From Nocardia sp. NRRL S-836 (GTDB taxonomy: Bacteria > Actinomycetota > Actinomycetes > Mycobacteriales > Pseudonocardiaceae): a DNA stretch of 64,000 bases. The stretch lies in contig NZ_LGDY01000114.1 of NCBI RefSeq assembly GCF_001279525.1, positions 186,001-250,000 on the forward strand, in the 5' to 3' direction. The position numbers and the translations under genes were made by a program. Shown piece by piece: positions 1-7,891 of the stretch. The notes beneath the pieces are model-generated. The model did not search any database. It was not told where the DNA came from and saw only the letters and a program-made list of their open reading frames with translations. The stretch's first letter is position 1, and every line of letters begins with the position of its first letter.

Positions 1-816
1 ACCGGCGTCTCGTACCGGCCGGGCGCGCGGTTCGCGCCCGCGGCGGTGCGCGAGGCGTCCCGGCTGCTCCGCCCGTACCACCCGGCGCTGGACGTGTCGC
101 CGTTCGACCGGGTGCAGGTCGTGGACGGCGGGGACATCGCGGTCAACCCGTTCCACATCGGCGAGGCGATCGAGACGATCGAGGCCGCGGCCACCGGCCT
201 GCAGTCCGGCGGCACCCGCCTGGTGACGATCGGCGGCGACCACACGATCGCGCTGCCGCTGCTGCGGGCCGTGTCGCAGATCCACGGACCCGTTGCGCTG
301 CTGCACTTCGACGCGCACCTCGACACGTGGGACACGTACTTCGGCGAGCCGTACACGCACGGGACGCCGTTCCGCCGCGCGGTCGAGGAAGGCGTCCTCG
401 ACACCTCGGCGATCTCCCACGTCGGCACGCGCGGACCGTTGTACGGCAAGAAGGACCTGGAGGACGACCGGCGGCTCGGGTTCGGGATCGTGACCTCGGC
501 TGACGTCCTGCGCCGAGGGGTCGACGAGACGGTCGACGCGCTGCGGCAGCGGATCGGGGCCCGGCCGGTGTACGTGTCGGTCGACATCGACGTGCTGGAC
601 CCCGCGCACGCGCCCGGAACCGGGACACCGGAGGCCGGGGGCATGACGTCGCGGGAGCTGCTGGAGATCCTGCGCGGGCTGCGGGGGCTGAACCTGGTCG
701 GAGCGGACGTGGTGGAGGTGGCACCGGCCTACGACCACGCGGACATCACCTCTGTGGCAGCCTCGCACGTGGCGTACGACCTGGTGAGCTTGATGGCGTT
801 GAAGGAGGAGACGTGA
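1..816 (+). CDS. Ureohydrolase (agmatinase / guanidinobutyrase family), 5' partial
   Basis: The gene is cut by the window start: the frame is open from base 1 and begins inside the family motif [10 protein letters not shown]. Manganese-binding motifs of the arginase/agmatinase fold are present: GGDH (about nt 232-243), DAHLD (about nt 310-324) and SVDIDVLDP followed by [10 protein letters not shown] (about nt 577-645). The enzyme hydrolyses a guanidino compound to an amine plus urea. The family alone cannot separate agmatinase from guanidinobutyrase. The next two genes (ThDP decarboxylase and aldehyde dehydrogenase) favour 4-guanidinobutyrate as substrate, giving 4-aminobutyrate (inference). 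The last codons and the following ribosome binding site lie in a local duplication. It stops 88 bp before the next start and is probably the first visible gene of a three-gene operon. Confidence 0.9.
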   Translation, partial: TGVSYRPGARFAPAAVREASRLLRPYHPALDVSPFDRVQVVDGGDIAVNPFHIGEAIETIEAAATGLQSGGTRLVTIGGDHTIALPLLRAVSQIHGPVALLHFDAHLDTWDTYFGEPYTHGTPFRRAVEEGVLDTSAISHVGTRGPLYGKKDLEDDRRLGFGIVTSADVLRRGVDETVDALRQRIGARPVYVSVDIDVLDPAHAPGTGTPEAGGMTSRELLEILRGLRGLNLVGADVVEVAPAYDHADITSVAASHVAYDLVSLMALKEET

Positions 817-899
817 TGACCACGGCGCCATCACCTCTGTGGCAGACAGCGCCCATGGTGGCGTACGACCTGGTGAGCTTGATGGCGTTGAAGGAGGAG
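745..899. repeat. Imperfect tandem duplication of the ureohydrolase 3' end
   Basis: A 42-bp block at 769-810 recurs exactly at 858-899, offset 89 bp. A 16-bp block at 745-760 recurs at 830-845, offset 85 bp. The two copies therefore differ by a small indel. The first copy encodes the ureohydrolase C terminus. The second is non-coding and supplies the purine-rich GGAGGAGG box just before the next gene. It looks like a slippage or unequal-crossover duplication that moved the gene boundary while keeping a ribosome binding site. Confidence 0.9.
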
Positions 900-904
900 G
901 ACGC

Positions 905-2518
905 GTGACCGTGTCCCGCACCGGCGGTGACCTCGTGGTCGAGACGCTGGAAGCACTCGGCGCGACCACCGTGTTCGGCATTCCCGGCCAGCACGCCCTG
1001 GGCCTGTTCGACGCGTTGCGGCGGTCGGAACTGCGGTACGTGGGTTCGCGGACCGAGGTCAACGCCGCCTTCGCCGCCGACGGGCACGCGCGGATCACCG
1101 GTTCGGTGACGCCGTTGCTCGTGTCGACCGGGCCGGGTGCGTTGCAGACGCTGGCCGGGTTGCAGGAGTCGGCCGCTGCTTCGGCGCCCGTGCTGGGGAT
1201 CTCGTCGCAGATCCCCAAGGCCGGTCTTGGCGGCGTGCGCGGCGGATATCTGCACGAGCTGACGGACCAGCTGGCGTCGTTCCGCGACATCGTGAAGCAC
1301 GCGCGCGTTGTCCGGCACGCGTCGCAGATCCCGTCGGCGCTGACCGAGGCGTGGGAGATCGCGCTGACCGCGCCCCACGGGCCGGTGTGGCTGGAGATCC
1401 CGCAGGACGTGCTGCTCGGCCCGGCCGGCGTGCCGCCCGTGACGACCGTGTCGTGCTCACCGCGCGAGCTGCACCCGCGGCCGGAACTGGTCGCGGAGGC
1501 CGTGCGGTTGCTGGACGGCGCGCGACGCCCCGTGATCCTCGCCGGTGGCGGTGCGTCCGGGCCCGAACTGGCCGAGCTGGCCGAGAAGCTGCGCGCGCCG
1601 GTGGTGAGCACGTTCGGCGGCAAGGGCAACTTCCCGTGGGAGCACCCGCTGTCCGCGCAGTCGTGGCTGGAGGACCGGCACACCACGGAGTTCCTCGCCG
1701 ACGCCGACGTGCTGCTCGTCGTGGGGTCCGGCTTGGGCGAGCTGTCCAGCAACTACCGGACGTTCCGGCCGCGCGGCACCGTGGTCCAGATCGAGGCGGA
1801 CCTCGGCAAGCTGGAGTCGAACTACCCCGCCCTGGGCATCCACGCCGACGCCCGGCACGCGTTGCGCGCGCTGGTTTCCGGTGTCACGGCAAGGGATGCC
1901 GACGGCGTCGCCGAGCGGCGGGTCGCGGAGCTGTTGTCGTCGGTGGGCGACCGCCTGCGCGGCCAGGACCTCGACCTGGAGCTCGGGGTGCTGCGGGCGT
2001 TGCGCGCCGCCGTGCCCGACGGCACGCCGACCTGCTGGGACATGACGATCCTCGCCTACTGGGCCTGGTCGGCCTGGGACCCGCGCGGCGGCGCGCAGTT
2101 CTCCGCCCAGGGCGCGGGCGGCCTCGGCTACGGCTTCCCGGCGGCACTGGGCGTTGCGGCGGCGCACGACGGCCCGGTGCTCGCGGTCTCCGGCGACGGC
2201 GGCGCCATGTACGGCATCTCGGAACTGGCCGTCGCCGCCCAGCACGGCTCGCGCGTGGTGTGGCTGATCGTGGACGACGGCGGCTACGGCATCCTGCGCG
2301 AGTACATGACCGACGCGTTCGGCCAGGCCACCGGAACCGAGCTGACCCGCCCGGACTTCGTGGCCCTCGCCGCGTCGTTCGGCGTCCCGGCCACCCTCAG
2401 CTCGCCCGAGTCCCTGCGCGAGGACCTCGCCAAGGCCTTCGCCGGACCCGGCCCGCACGTGGTGGTCCTGCCCGCCGTGCTGCGCATGTTCGCCCCCACG
2501 CACCTGGAGCACCCGTGA
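905..2518 (+). CDS. ThDP-dependent 2-oxo acid decarboxylase, AruI-like (acetolactate synthase superfamily)
   Basis: A 537-aa enzyme with the three ThDP-enzyme domains. The N-terminal PYR domain has FGIPGQHALGLFDAL and the activating Glu51 in SRTEVNAAFAADGHAR. A central nucleotide-binding-like domain follows. The C-terminal PP domain has GDGGAMYGISEL near residue 430, followed by DDGGYGIL where the usual Asn of the Mg/ThDP motif is Asp. The start is GTG 905 behind GGAGGAGG (893-900); an earlier in-frame GTG at 839 lies inside the duplicated DNA and is rejected. The frame overlaps the aldehyde dehydrogenase by 4 bp. Between a ureohydrolase and an aldehyde dehydrogenase, the best reading is 2-ketoarginine decarboxylase as in the Pseudomonas AruI pathway (inference). 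Acetolactate synthase or benzoylformate-type decarboxylase cannot be excluded. Confidence 0.8.
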   Translation: MTVSRTGGDLVVETLEALGATTVFGIPGQHALGLFDALRRSELRYVGSRTEVNAAFAADGHARITGSVTPLLVSTGPGALQTLAGLQESAAASAPVLGISSQIPKAGLGGVRGGYLHELTDQLASFRDIVKHARVVRHASQIPSALTEAWEIALTAPHGPVWLEIPQDVLLGPAGVPPVTTVSCSPRELHPRPELVAEAVRLLDGARRPVILAGGGASGPELAELAEKLRAPVVSTFGGKGNFPWEHPLSAQSWLEDRHTTEFLADADVLLVVGSGLGELSSNYRTFRPRGTVVQIEADLGKLESNYPALGIHADARHALRALVSGVTARDADGVAERRVAELLSSVGDRLRGQDLDLELGVLRALRAAVPDGTPTCWDMTILAYWAWSAWDPRGGAQFSAQGAGGLGYGFPAALGVAAAHDGPVLAVSGDGGAMYGISELAVAAQHGSRVVWLIVDDGGYGILREYMTDAFGQATGTELTRPDFVALAASFGVPATLSSPESLREDLAKAFAGPGPHVVVLPAVLRMFAPTHLEHP

Positions 2519-3903
2519 TCGTCGCGAACTTCATCAACGGCACCTCTTCGGCCGCCACCGACACCTCGCCGCTCGTCGATCCTGCAACAGGTTCCGAGTT
2601 CGGCCGTGCCGTCGTCTCCCGTGCCGGTGAAGTCGACGCGGCCGTTGCCGCGGCCGCCGACGCCTTCGTCCCGTGGTCGCGCACCACCCCTTCGGAACGC
2701 CAGCAGGCGTTGCTGAGGCTCGCCGACCTGGTCGAGGCGCACGCGTCGGACCTCGCCGACGCCGAGGTCCGCGAAACCGGCAAGATCCGCTCAGTGGTGC
2801 TGGAGGAGGAGATCCCCCAGTGCGCCGACCAGCTCCGCTTCTTCGCGGGCGCGGCGCGTGCCCTGTCGTCCGCCTCCGCCGGTGAGTACCTGCCGGGCCA
2901 CACCTCGTACCAGCGCCGTGAGCCCGTCGGCGTGATCGCGCAGATCACGCCGTGGAACTACCCGCTGATGATGGCCGTGTGGAAGATCGCCCCAGCTCTG
3001 GCCGCCGGCAACACGGTCGTGCTGAAGCCCGCGGACACCACCCCGTCGTCCTCGGTGCTGCTCGCATCGCTGGCCTCTCAGGTCCTTCCCGCCGGAGCGT
3101 TCAACGTCGTGCTGGGCGACCGCGACACGGGCCGCCTGCTCGTGGAACACCCGGTGCCCGCCATGGTGTCGCTGACCGGCTCGACACGTGCCGGCGTGGA
3201 GGTCGCGCGCTCCGCCGCCGCAACCGTGAAGCGCACGCACCTCGAACTCGGCGGCAACGCGCCGGTCCTGGTGTTCGACGACGTGGACGTGGCCGCCGCC
3301 GCTTCGGGTGTCGTCGGTGCCGCGTTCTACAACGCGGGCCAGGACTGCACGGCCGCGTCCCGGGTCCTGGTGCACGCGTCGATCTTCGACTCGTTCGTCG
3401 AGGCGGTGGTGGAGGTGGCGTCGGCACAGGTTCCCGGGGTCGACTTCGGACCGCTCAACTCGCAGGCGCAGCTGGACCGTGTGCTGGGGTTGCTGTCCCG
3501 GTCCTCTGCGGTGGTCCACTGTGGAGGGAAGCGGTACGGGTCGGCCGGGTTCTTCCTGGAGCCCACGGTGGTTTCCGGGCTGTCGCAGGACGACGAGCTG
3601 GTGCAGGAGGAGGCGTTCGCGCCGGTGATCACCCTGCAGGCGTTCGGCTCGGATGAGGAGGCCGTGGCGTTGGCCAACGGGGTGCCGCAGGGGTTGGCGT
3701 CGTCGATTTGGACGCGTGATGCCGGGCGTGCGGCGGCTTTGAGCGCGCGGTTGGATTTCGGGATCGTGTGGGTGAACACGCACGGGCTGGTGGCGTCGGA
3801 GATGCCGCACGGTGGATTTGGGGCGTCGGGGTACGGGAAGGACCTGTCGATGCACGGGTTGGAGGACTACACGCGCGTGAAGCACGTGATGATCGCCCAC
3901 TGA
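2515..3903 (+). CDS. NAD(P)-dependent aldehyde dehydrogenase (putative 4-guanidinobutyraldehyde dehydrogenase)
   Basis: A 462-aa aldehyde dehydrogenase of usual length. The general-base Glu244 is in LELGGNAP and the nucleophile Cys278 is in NAGQDCTAASR, 34 residues apart as is typical. The cofactor-binding stretch ITPWNYPLMM is present, and so is the C-terminal MPHGGFGASGYGKD. The GTG start at 2515 overlaps the preceding stop by 4 bp (GTGA), so the two are translationally coupled. It resembles aminobutyraldehyde or betaine-aldehyde dehydrogenases. In this operon it would oxidise the aldehyde made by the decarboxylase to the acid that the ureohydrolase then cleaves (inference from context). 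Confidence 0.88.
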   Translation: MIVANFINGTSSAATDTSPLVDPATGSEFGRAVVSRAGEVDAAVAAAADAFVPWSRTTPSERQQALLRLADLVEAHASDLADAEVRETGKIRSVVLEEEIPQCADQLRFFAGAARALSSASAGEYLPGHTSYQRREPVGVIAQITPWNYPLMMAVWKIAPALAAGNTVVLKPADTTPSSSVLLASLASQVLPAGAFNVVLGDRDTGRLLVEHPVPAMVSLTGSTRAGVEVARSAAATVKRTHLELGGNAPVLVFDDVDVAAAASGVVGAAFYNAGQDCTAASRVLVHASIFDSFVEAVVEVASAQVPGVDFGPLNSQAQLDRVLGLLSRSSAVVHCGGKRYGSAGFFLEPTVVSGLSQDDELVQEEAFAPVITLQAFGSDEEAVALANGVPQGLASSIWTRDAGRAAALSARLDFGIVWVNTHGLVASEMPHGGFGASGYGKDLSMHGLEDYTRVKHVMIAH

Positions 3904-3946
3904 TCACGTTCCAAAGCGTCACCGCCTTGGGTCCGGACAGCGATGC

Positions 3947-4156
3947 TCAAGGGGCCCGTTGGTCGGGTGCGGCCAGCCCGATCTCCGGGTGCAACAGGTC
4001 GCCGGGCAGATCGGCTTCGCGCGCTCCGGTGAAGCTGATGTCCAGAGCCGGGTCCTCCGAGCGGTACCTCACCGTCTCACCGCTCTCCTCACGCGTGAAC
4101 TTCCACGGCAGGAAGACCCGGAACACGTCGGTCGCGTCAACCCAGCCCTCCGCCAT
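3947..4156 (-). CDS. Small hypothetical protein next to an IS5 remnant
   Basis: A 69-aa reading frame starting at ATG 4156 (a TTG at 4165 is also possible). The protein is acidic with aromatic residues (DVFRVFLPWKF, then RYRSEDPALDISFTG) and has no recognised domain, signal peptide or membrane segment. It sits directly behind a decayed transposase fragment, so it may be a gene remnant left by the insertion. No convincing ribosome binding site is seen. Function unknown; the coding status is uncertain. Confidence 0.3.
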   Translation of the reverse strand: MAEGWVDATDVFRVFLPWKFTREESGETVRYRSEDPALDISFTGAREADLPGDLLHPEIGLAAPDQRAP

Positions 4157-4161
4157 CGCGA

Positions 4162-4553
4162 TCAACTCCCCACCTCGGCCTGTACGTGCGGGTGTTCCTC
4201 CAGCAGTGCATCGCGCAACGGACCGAGGATCACCCGGACGATTTCCGCACCCTTGGTCAGGACGGTCATCAGTGGGCGGCCGTGTCCGTCACAGGCCAGG
4301 TGGATCTTGGTCGAGGGACCGCCTCGGGACCGGCCGATGGCATGATCATCTGGTTCGGGCTGCCCGCTACCCGACCCGCCCGCCCCCTGTGTGCGCCGCC
4401 GCGCGGCGACGGGCACCGGCCGCGTGCTGATGGGCACGCACGATGCTGGAGTCGACCGAGACCTCCCGGTCCAGCTCGTCGATCGCCTCCGCGATCACCC
4501 GCACCTTCGACACCAGCATGGTCAGAGCAACCTGCTTCGAGGACGGGCCCTAG
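4162..4553 (-). pseudogene. IS5-family transposase remnant, frameshifted and truncated
   Basis: On the minus strand one frame reads LDREVSVDSSIVRAHQHAAG (near 4485-4425) and a shifted frame then reads GRSRGGPSTKIHLACDGHGR (near 4345-4285). Both are typical of the DDE transposases of the IS5 group, where they are normally continuous. The change of frame between them, the missing N-terminal part beyond about 4553 and a C terminus ending at 4162 show a dead fragment. No terminal inverted repeats were recognised. It marks a past insertion between the catabolic operon and the small-gene cluster. Confidence 0.75.
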
Positions 4554-4598
4554 CGCGGAAACCGGCCCGGTTCCGGGCAGAACCGGGCCTGACCCGTC

Positions 4599-4820
4599 TC
4601 AGTCCAACCGCGCGGGTTTCTCGTACGGGATCGCCTTCGCCAGCTCGCTGAACTGCTTGGCGTACTCCCACACCTCTTCCCGCGGTCGGCCGACCATGTC
4701 GAGATAGCCCTCGTCGGTCGGTGCGATGTTGTTCAGCACGGTGATCACGCTGAGCATCAGCACGAGCTCGGATCGGCTCATCGTCAGCTTGGCTTCCTGC
4801 CCGGTGATTTCAGCTTCCAC
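4599..4820 (-). CDS. Small conserved protein, paralogue of the next upstream gene
   Basis: A 73-aa protein starting at GTG 4820. It is about three quarters identical over 66 residues to the 71-aa product of 4872-5087. Conserved stretches are SRSELV near the N terminus, DMVGRPRE, and VWEYA/QFSELAKAIP near the C terminus. A helical, hydrophobic middle (LMLSVITVLN) is not long enough for a confident membrane span. It has no signal peptide and no recognised domain. It is the last of three same-strand small genes (5484-5161, 5087-4872, 4820-4599) with 73- and 51-bp gaps, probably one transcript. Function unknown. Confidence 0.7.
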   Translation of the reverse strand: MEAEITGQEAKLTMSRSELVLMLSVITVLNNIAPTDEGYLDMVGRPREEVWEYAKQFSELAKAIPYEKPARLD

Positions 4821-4871
4821 GGCTCCAACTCTTCCAGTTGGTGCCGACCGCGGACTGACCTGCCTCGCCGG

Positions 4872-5087
4872 TCAGCCGTGGTGCAGCTCGGACGGGATCG
4901 CCTTGGCGAGCTCGCTGAACTGCAGGGCGTACTCCCAAACCGCTTCGCGCGGACGTCCGACCATGTCTACATAAGCGAGGTCGGACGGCATGCTGCTGTC
5001 CAGCGTCGTGATGACGCTGAGCAGCATCACGAGTTCGGACCGGCTCAAGGTCAGCCTGGCTTCCCGCCCGACGATCTCGGCTTCCAC
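4872..5087 (-). CDS. Small conserved protein, paralogue of the downstream gene
   Basis: A 71-aa protein starting at GTG 5087, with GGGGAG about 8 nt upstream as ribosome binding site. It shares the pattern MEAEI, LTLSRSELV, DMVGRPREAVWEYA and QFSELAKAIP with its neighbour at 4599-4820, so the pair arose by tandem duplication. The two diverge most between residues 28 and 40. No enzyme motif, transmembrane span or secretion signal is visible. The strong constraint on both copies argues that they are real proteins, not chance frames. Function unknown. Confidence 0.72.
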   Translation of the reverse strand: MEAEIVGREARLTLSRSELVMLLSVITTLDSSMPSDLAYVDMVGRPREAVWEYALQFSELAKAIPSELHHG

Positions 5088-5160
5088 GGTTATGGCTCCC
5101 CACCCATCTCATACCTGCTGTTCATCCTCGGTTTCCACTCCCGCTCGGCCGCGTAGACGA

Positions 5161-5484
5161 TCAGCGGACCTCGACGGTCACGCCGTACCAGACCTGCAGC
5201 GACGCGGCCAGGTCCGCGCCGGCGTAGGCGGGGATGTGCGCCTGCCACCACGGCCTGTCGTCGCGCACCGGCTCGGGCAGCAGCAGCGCGCGGAACCGGG
5301 CGTCGAGCTCGGCGAGCCGTTCCGCCACCCACGGCGGTTCGGCGCCTCTGGCGAGACGGCGCTCGATCCCGTCACGCACCGAGAGGTCGTACATGTACTC
5401 GTCGATGTTGTCGTGGTACGAGTCCTCGACGAAGTCGATGACCTGTTCCCACTGGTCGAGCAGCGCAACGCTGGACACCCCCAT
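5161..5484 (-). CDS. Hypothetical acidic protein at the head of the small-gene cluster
   Basis: A 107-aa protein from ATG 5484; an in-frame extension to 5535 exists but would crowd the divergent promoter at 5542-5572. The sequence is acidic and Trp/Tyr-rich (LLDQWEQVIDFVEDSYHDNI, then PWWQAHIPAYAGADLAASLQ) and ends in WYGVTVEVR. It looks like a compact cytosolic domain with no signal peptide. It precedes two paralogous small genes on the same strand and is divergent from the quinone oxidoreductase. No family was recognised. An immunity-type or partner-binding role is only a guess. Confidence 0.6.
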   Translation of the reverse strand: MGVSSVALLDQWEQVIDFVEDSYHDNIDEYMYDLSVRDGIERRLARGAEPPWVAERLAELDARFRALLLPEPVRDDRPWWQAHIPAYAGADLAASLQVWYGVTVEVR

Positions 5485-5532
5485 GTCTTCATAATCTCGC
5501 AGTGGACCTTCGCGCGCGCTGCAATTTCGGGA

Positions 5533-5572
5533 CAACGGCCGTTGACCTCCATTTAACTGGAGCTCCTAGCGT
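5533..5572 (+). promoter_or_regulatory. MerR/SoxR-type promoter of the quinone oxidoreductase
   Basis: The -35 TTGACC (5542-5547) and -10 TAGCGT (5567-5572) are separated by 19 bp, the over-long spacer of MerR-family promoters. The spacer holds the dyad ACCTCCATTTAACTGGAGCT (5545-5564), which starts at the last bases of the -35 box as in the E. coli soxS promoter. It agrees with the SoxR box at about 14 of 18 positions. The -10 lies 7 bp before ATG 5580, so the transcript is probably leaderless. A second perfect palindrome CAACGGCCGTTG (5533-5544) overlaps the -35. Confidence 0.7.
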
Positions 5573-5579
5573 CACCCGC

Positions 5580-6524
5580 ATGTTCGCGATTCGGCAGTAC
5601 GAGTTCGGCCCGGCCTCGACCCTGCGCTTCGAGGAGGTGCCCGATCCCATCCCAGAACCGGGTCAGGTGCGCGTCACCGTGGCGGCCGCCGGTGTGCACC
5701 TGGTCGACACGACCATCCGGCAGGGGCGGTTCGGGCCCGTCGAGTTCCCCATGACGCCGGGACGGGAGGTGGCCGGTGTCGTCACGGCGCTGGGGGACGG
5801 TGTCGAGGGCGAGTGGCTCGGGCGGCGGGTGGTGGCGCACCTGGGGCAGGCCAGTGGCGGGTACGCGGAGCTGGCCGTGGCCGGTGTGGGGGCGTTGCAC
5901 GCGGTGCCGGACGACGTGTCGTTCGAGGCGGCCGTGGCCATGATCGGCACCGGGCGCACGGTTGTGGGGGTGCTCGACGCGGCGAAGCTGACGGCGGACG
6001 ACGTGGTGCTCGTGACGTCGGCGGCGGGTGGGATGGGGGCGCTTCTCGTGCAGGAGGCGCGCAACGTCGGGGCGCGGGTGGTCGGGCTCGCGTCGGGGGC
6101 GAAGCTCGGTCACGTGATGGACAACGGTGCCGACGCTGCCATCGACTACACCCTGCCCGGCTGGTCCGACGGGCTCAAGGACCTGACCGTGGTGCTCGAC
6201 GGGGTTGGCGGGGAGGTCGGCACGGCCGCGTTGCGGACGCTCGGGACGGGTGGGCGCACGATCATCTACGGGTGGGCGTCCGGGGAGGCGGCGGACACCC
6301 GTGCCGAGAACCTGTTCCCGAAGAGTCTGACCGCGACGGTCGCGCTGGGGCCGGGGCTGATGCGGCGGGGGCTGCGGGTGTTGGAGGAGGAGTCGATGGC
6401 GGGGCTGGCGAGCGGGCGGTTCGTGCCGTTGGTGAACCCGGCGTTCGCGTTGCGCGACGCGGGCAAGGCGCACGAGGCGCTGGAGGCCAGGGGGACCGTC
6501 GGCAAGGTCGTGCTCAGGCCGTGA
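5580..6524 (+). CDS. NADPH:quinone oxidoreductase-type zinc-independent MDR protein
   Basis: A 314-aa medium-chain reductase. The N-terminal GroES-like domain has the typical MFAIRQYEFGPASTLRFEEV and GREVAGVV. The C-terminal Rossmann domain has TSAAGGMGALLVQEA and GGRTIIYGWASGE. The zinc-ligand cysteines of alcohol dehydrogenases are absent, as in the QOR branch. These enzymes reduce quinones or activated double bonds with NADPH and often protect against redox-cycling compounds. ATG 5580 is chosen because it sits 7 bp behind a good -10 box. Expression is probably induced by a MerR-family sensor such as SoxR (inference from the promoter); no such regulator gene is in this window. Confidence 0.88.
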   Translation: MFAIRQYEFGPASTLRFEEVPDPIPEPGQVRVTVAAAGVHLVDTTIRQGRFGPVEFPMTPGREVAGVVTALGDGVEGEWLGRRVVAHLGQASGGYAELAVAGVGALHAVPDDVSFEAAVAMIGTGRTVVGVLDAAKLTADDVVLVTSAAGGMGALLVQEARNVGARVVGLASGAKLGHVMDNGADAAIDYTLPGWSDGLKDLTVVLDGVGGEVGTAALRTLGTGGRTIIYGWASGEAADTRAENLFPKSLTATVALGPGLMRRGLRVLEEESMAGLASGRFVPLVNPAFALRDAGKAHEALEARGTVGKVVLRP

Positions 6525-6561
6525 GAGGAGGGCCGTTCCCGCACCGGGAACGGCCCCTCTC
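6523..6561. terminator. Hairpin between convergent genes
   Basis: An imperfect inverted repeat whose left arm runs GAGAGG...GGCCGTTCCC (6523-6540) and whose right arm runs GGGAACGGCC...CCTCTC (6546-6561), with a 5-nt loop. It lies between the stop codons of the quinone oxidoreductase and the anti-sigma factor, so it can serve both strands. No T-run follows, as is usual in actinomycetes. Confidence 0.75.
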
Positions 6562-6569
6562 GGTCGGCG

Positions 6570-7280
6570 TCAGGCCTGGACCGGGACCTCGACGAACTTC
6601 TTGCCCGCGGTGTTCTCGACGACGACGGACTTGACGTCGTTCGGCGCTACCAGCGCGGAGCCGTCGAGGTTCGTGCCCTCGGCGGCGCCCTTCTTCGACA
6701 CCAGCCACGAACCGGCCTCCTGGCGGCTGCCGTCCTTGGCCACCACGAAGATCCGGCACTTCTCGCCCTCGGGGATGCCGTTGATCGCGAGGTTGGTCCG
6801 CACCCAGCCGGCGGCCGGGACGATCTTCACGGTCATCGACGCGCCGGTCGCCGGGTCGGTGGCCGTGGCGAACCTGGTGCCCGCCGGGTCGGGGGCGACG
6901 GTCGGCGGCGTCGGCTGGGCGATGGTGCCGTCGGGTGAGGTGACCTTGCCGACGAAGACGCCGGCGCCCAGCACCAGGGCGGCCACCACCGCGGCGGCGG
7001 CGCCCAGTGCGAACTGGCGGCGACGGGCCACGCCGCCGCGTTCCGCGCGCACCTGGCGCAACGTGCGCTGCAGCACCAGGTCTCCGCCCTCGGGCGGGCC
7101 GTCGAGCACCGCCTCCGGCGGCACCTCACCGAGGTAGGCCTCCATGGCGCGCAGGTCGTCCAGCTCACGGGTGCAGTCAGGGCAGGACGCCAGGTGCTCG
7201 TCCATCGCGCGCACCTCCTGCTCGTCGAGCGCTCCCAGGACATAGGCACCCAGCAGCTGCGGGTCGTGCTGCGTGGTCAT
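6570..7280 (-). CDS. Anti-sigma factor, RslA/RskA type with zinc-binding ZAS domain
   Basis: A 236-aa membrane protein. The cytosolic N terminus has the zinc anti-sigma motif His29-x3-Cys33-x2-Cys36 (EHLASCPDC). A hydrophobic span follows at about residues 82-106 (FALGAAAAVVAALVLGAGVF), then an extracytoplasmic RskA-like C-terminal domain with NGIPEGEKCRIFVV and a WLVSKKG stretch. ATG 7280 overlaps the sigma factor stop by 4 bp (ATGA), the usual coupling of a sigma gene with its inhibitor. It should hold the SigL-like factor inactive at the membrane until a signal triggers release. Confidence 0.88.
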   Translation of the reverse strand: MTTQHDPQLLGAYVLGALDEQEVRAMDEHLASCPDCTRELDDLRAMEAYLGEVPPEAVLDGPPEGGDLVLQRTLRQVRAERGGVARRRQFALGAAAAVVAALVLGAGVFVGKVTSPDGTIAQPTPPTVAPDPAGTRFATATDPATGASMTVKIVPAAGWVRTNLAINGIPEGEKCRIFVVAKDGSRQEAGSWLVSKKGAAEGTNLDGSALVAPNDVKSVVVENTAGKKFVEVPVQA

Positions 7281-7828
7281 CCGGCCACCCCCTTCAGTGC
7301 GACCTGTTGACCGACGAACGTCTCCCTCAGGGCTCGCAACGCGTAATACGATCTCGACTTCACCGTTCCCGGTGGCACCCCCAGGGCCTCTGCCGCCTCC
7401 GTGACGCTGCGGCCGCGGAAGTAGATCTCCATCAGCACGTCCCGGTGGTCCGACGACAACCGGTCGAGGGCCTCGAGCACCACCACCGAGTCGACCACCT
7501 GGTCCGCGTGGTCGCGCTCGACCGGGGGCGTCGCGGGCGACTCGGCCACCTCCTGCGGGCGCGCCGCCTTCGCGCGGAACCGGTCGGTGACGATGTTGCG
7601 CGCGACGGTCAACAGCCAGCCGCGCACCGATCCCTTGCCGTTCACGAGGGCGTCGGGGTGGCGCCACGCGCGGACGAGGGTCTCCTGGACCACGTCCTCG
7701 GCCGCCGCCCGGTCGCCGGTCAACCGCGTCGCGTACGCCAGCAGCGCGCGACCGTGCTCCTCGTAGAGCGACCGGATCAGTGCCTCGTCGGCCGCTGTCT
7801 CCCGTTTGCGGGAGAACAAAGCCGCCAT
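7277..7828 (-). CDS. sigL: ECF RNA polymerase sigma factor, SigL-like
   Basis: A 183-aa ECF sigma factor. Region 2 has LYEEHGRALLAYATRLTGDR and AEDVVQETLVRAWR. Region 4 has RDVLMEIYFRGRSVTEAAEA and GVPPGTVKSRSYYALRALR, a helix-turn-helix. The start is ATG 7828 with GGAGGAG 8 nt upstream; a longer in-frame start at 7894 has no such site and would cover the promoter. The gene is followed by its zinc anti-sigma factor with ATGA overlap. The name SigL rests on the partner's RslA-type domain order and on an upstream promoter that matches the mycobacterial SigL consensus. SigK is the main alternative. Confidence 0.85.
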   Translation of the reverse strand: MAALFSRKRETAADEALIRSLYEEHGRALLAYATRLTGDRAAAEDVVQETLVRAWRHPDALVNGKGSVRGWLLTVARNIVTDRFRAKAARPQEVAESPATPPVERDHADQVVDSVVVLEALDRLSSDHRDVLMEIYFRGRSVTEAAEALGVPPGTVKSRSYYALRALRETFVGQQVALKGVAG

Positions 7829-7891
7829 CCACCCACTCCTCCCCGCCCACGAACACCTCTTGTGGGCGTCCTGTTCCAAGACCTCAGCCGA

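Noticed and set aside
839..904. Longer start (GTG 839) for the ThDP decarboxylase
   Set aside because: The extra 22 codons are translated duplication DNA, and the purine-rich site sits just before GTG 905.
4162..4553. Intact IS5 insertion sequence
   Set aside because: The transposase is in two frames and lacks both ends; no terminal inverted repeats were found.
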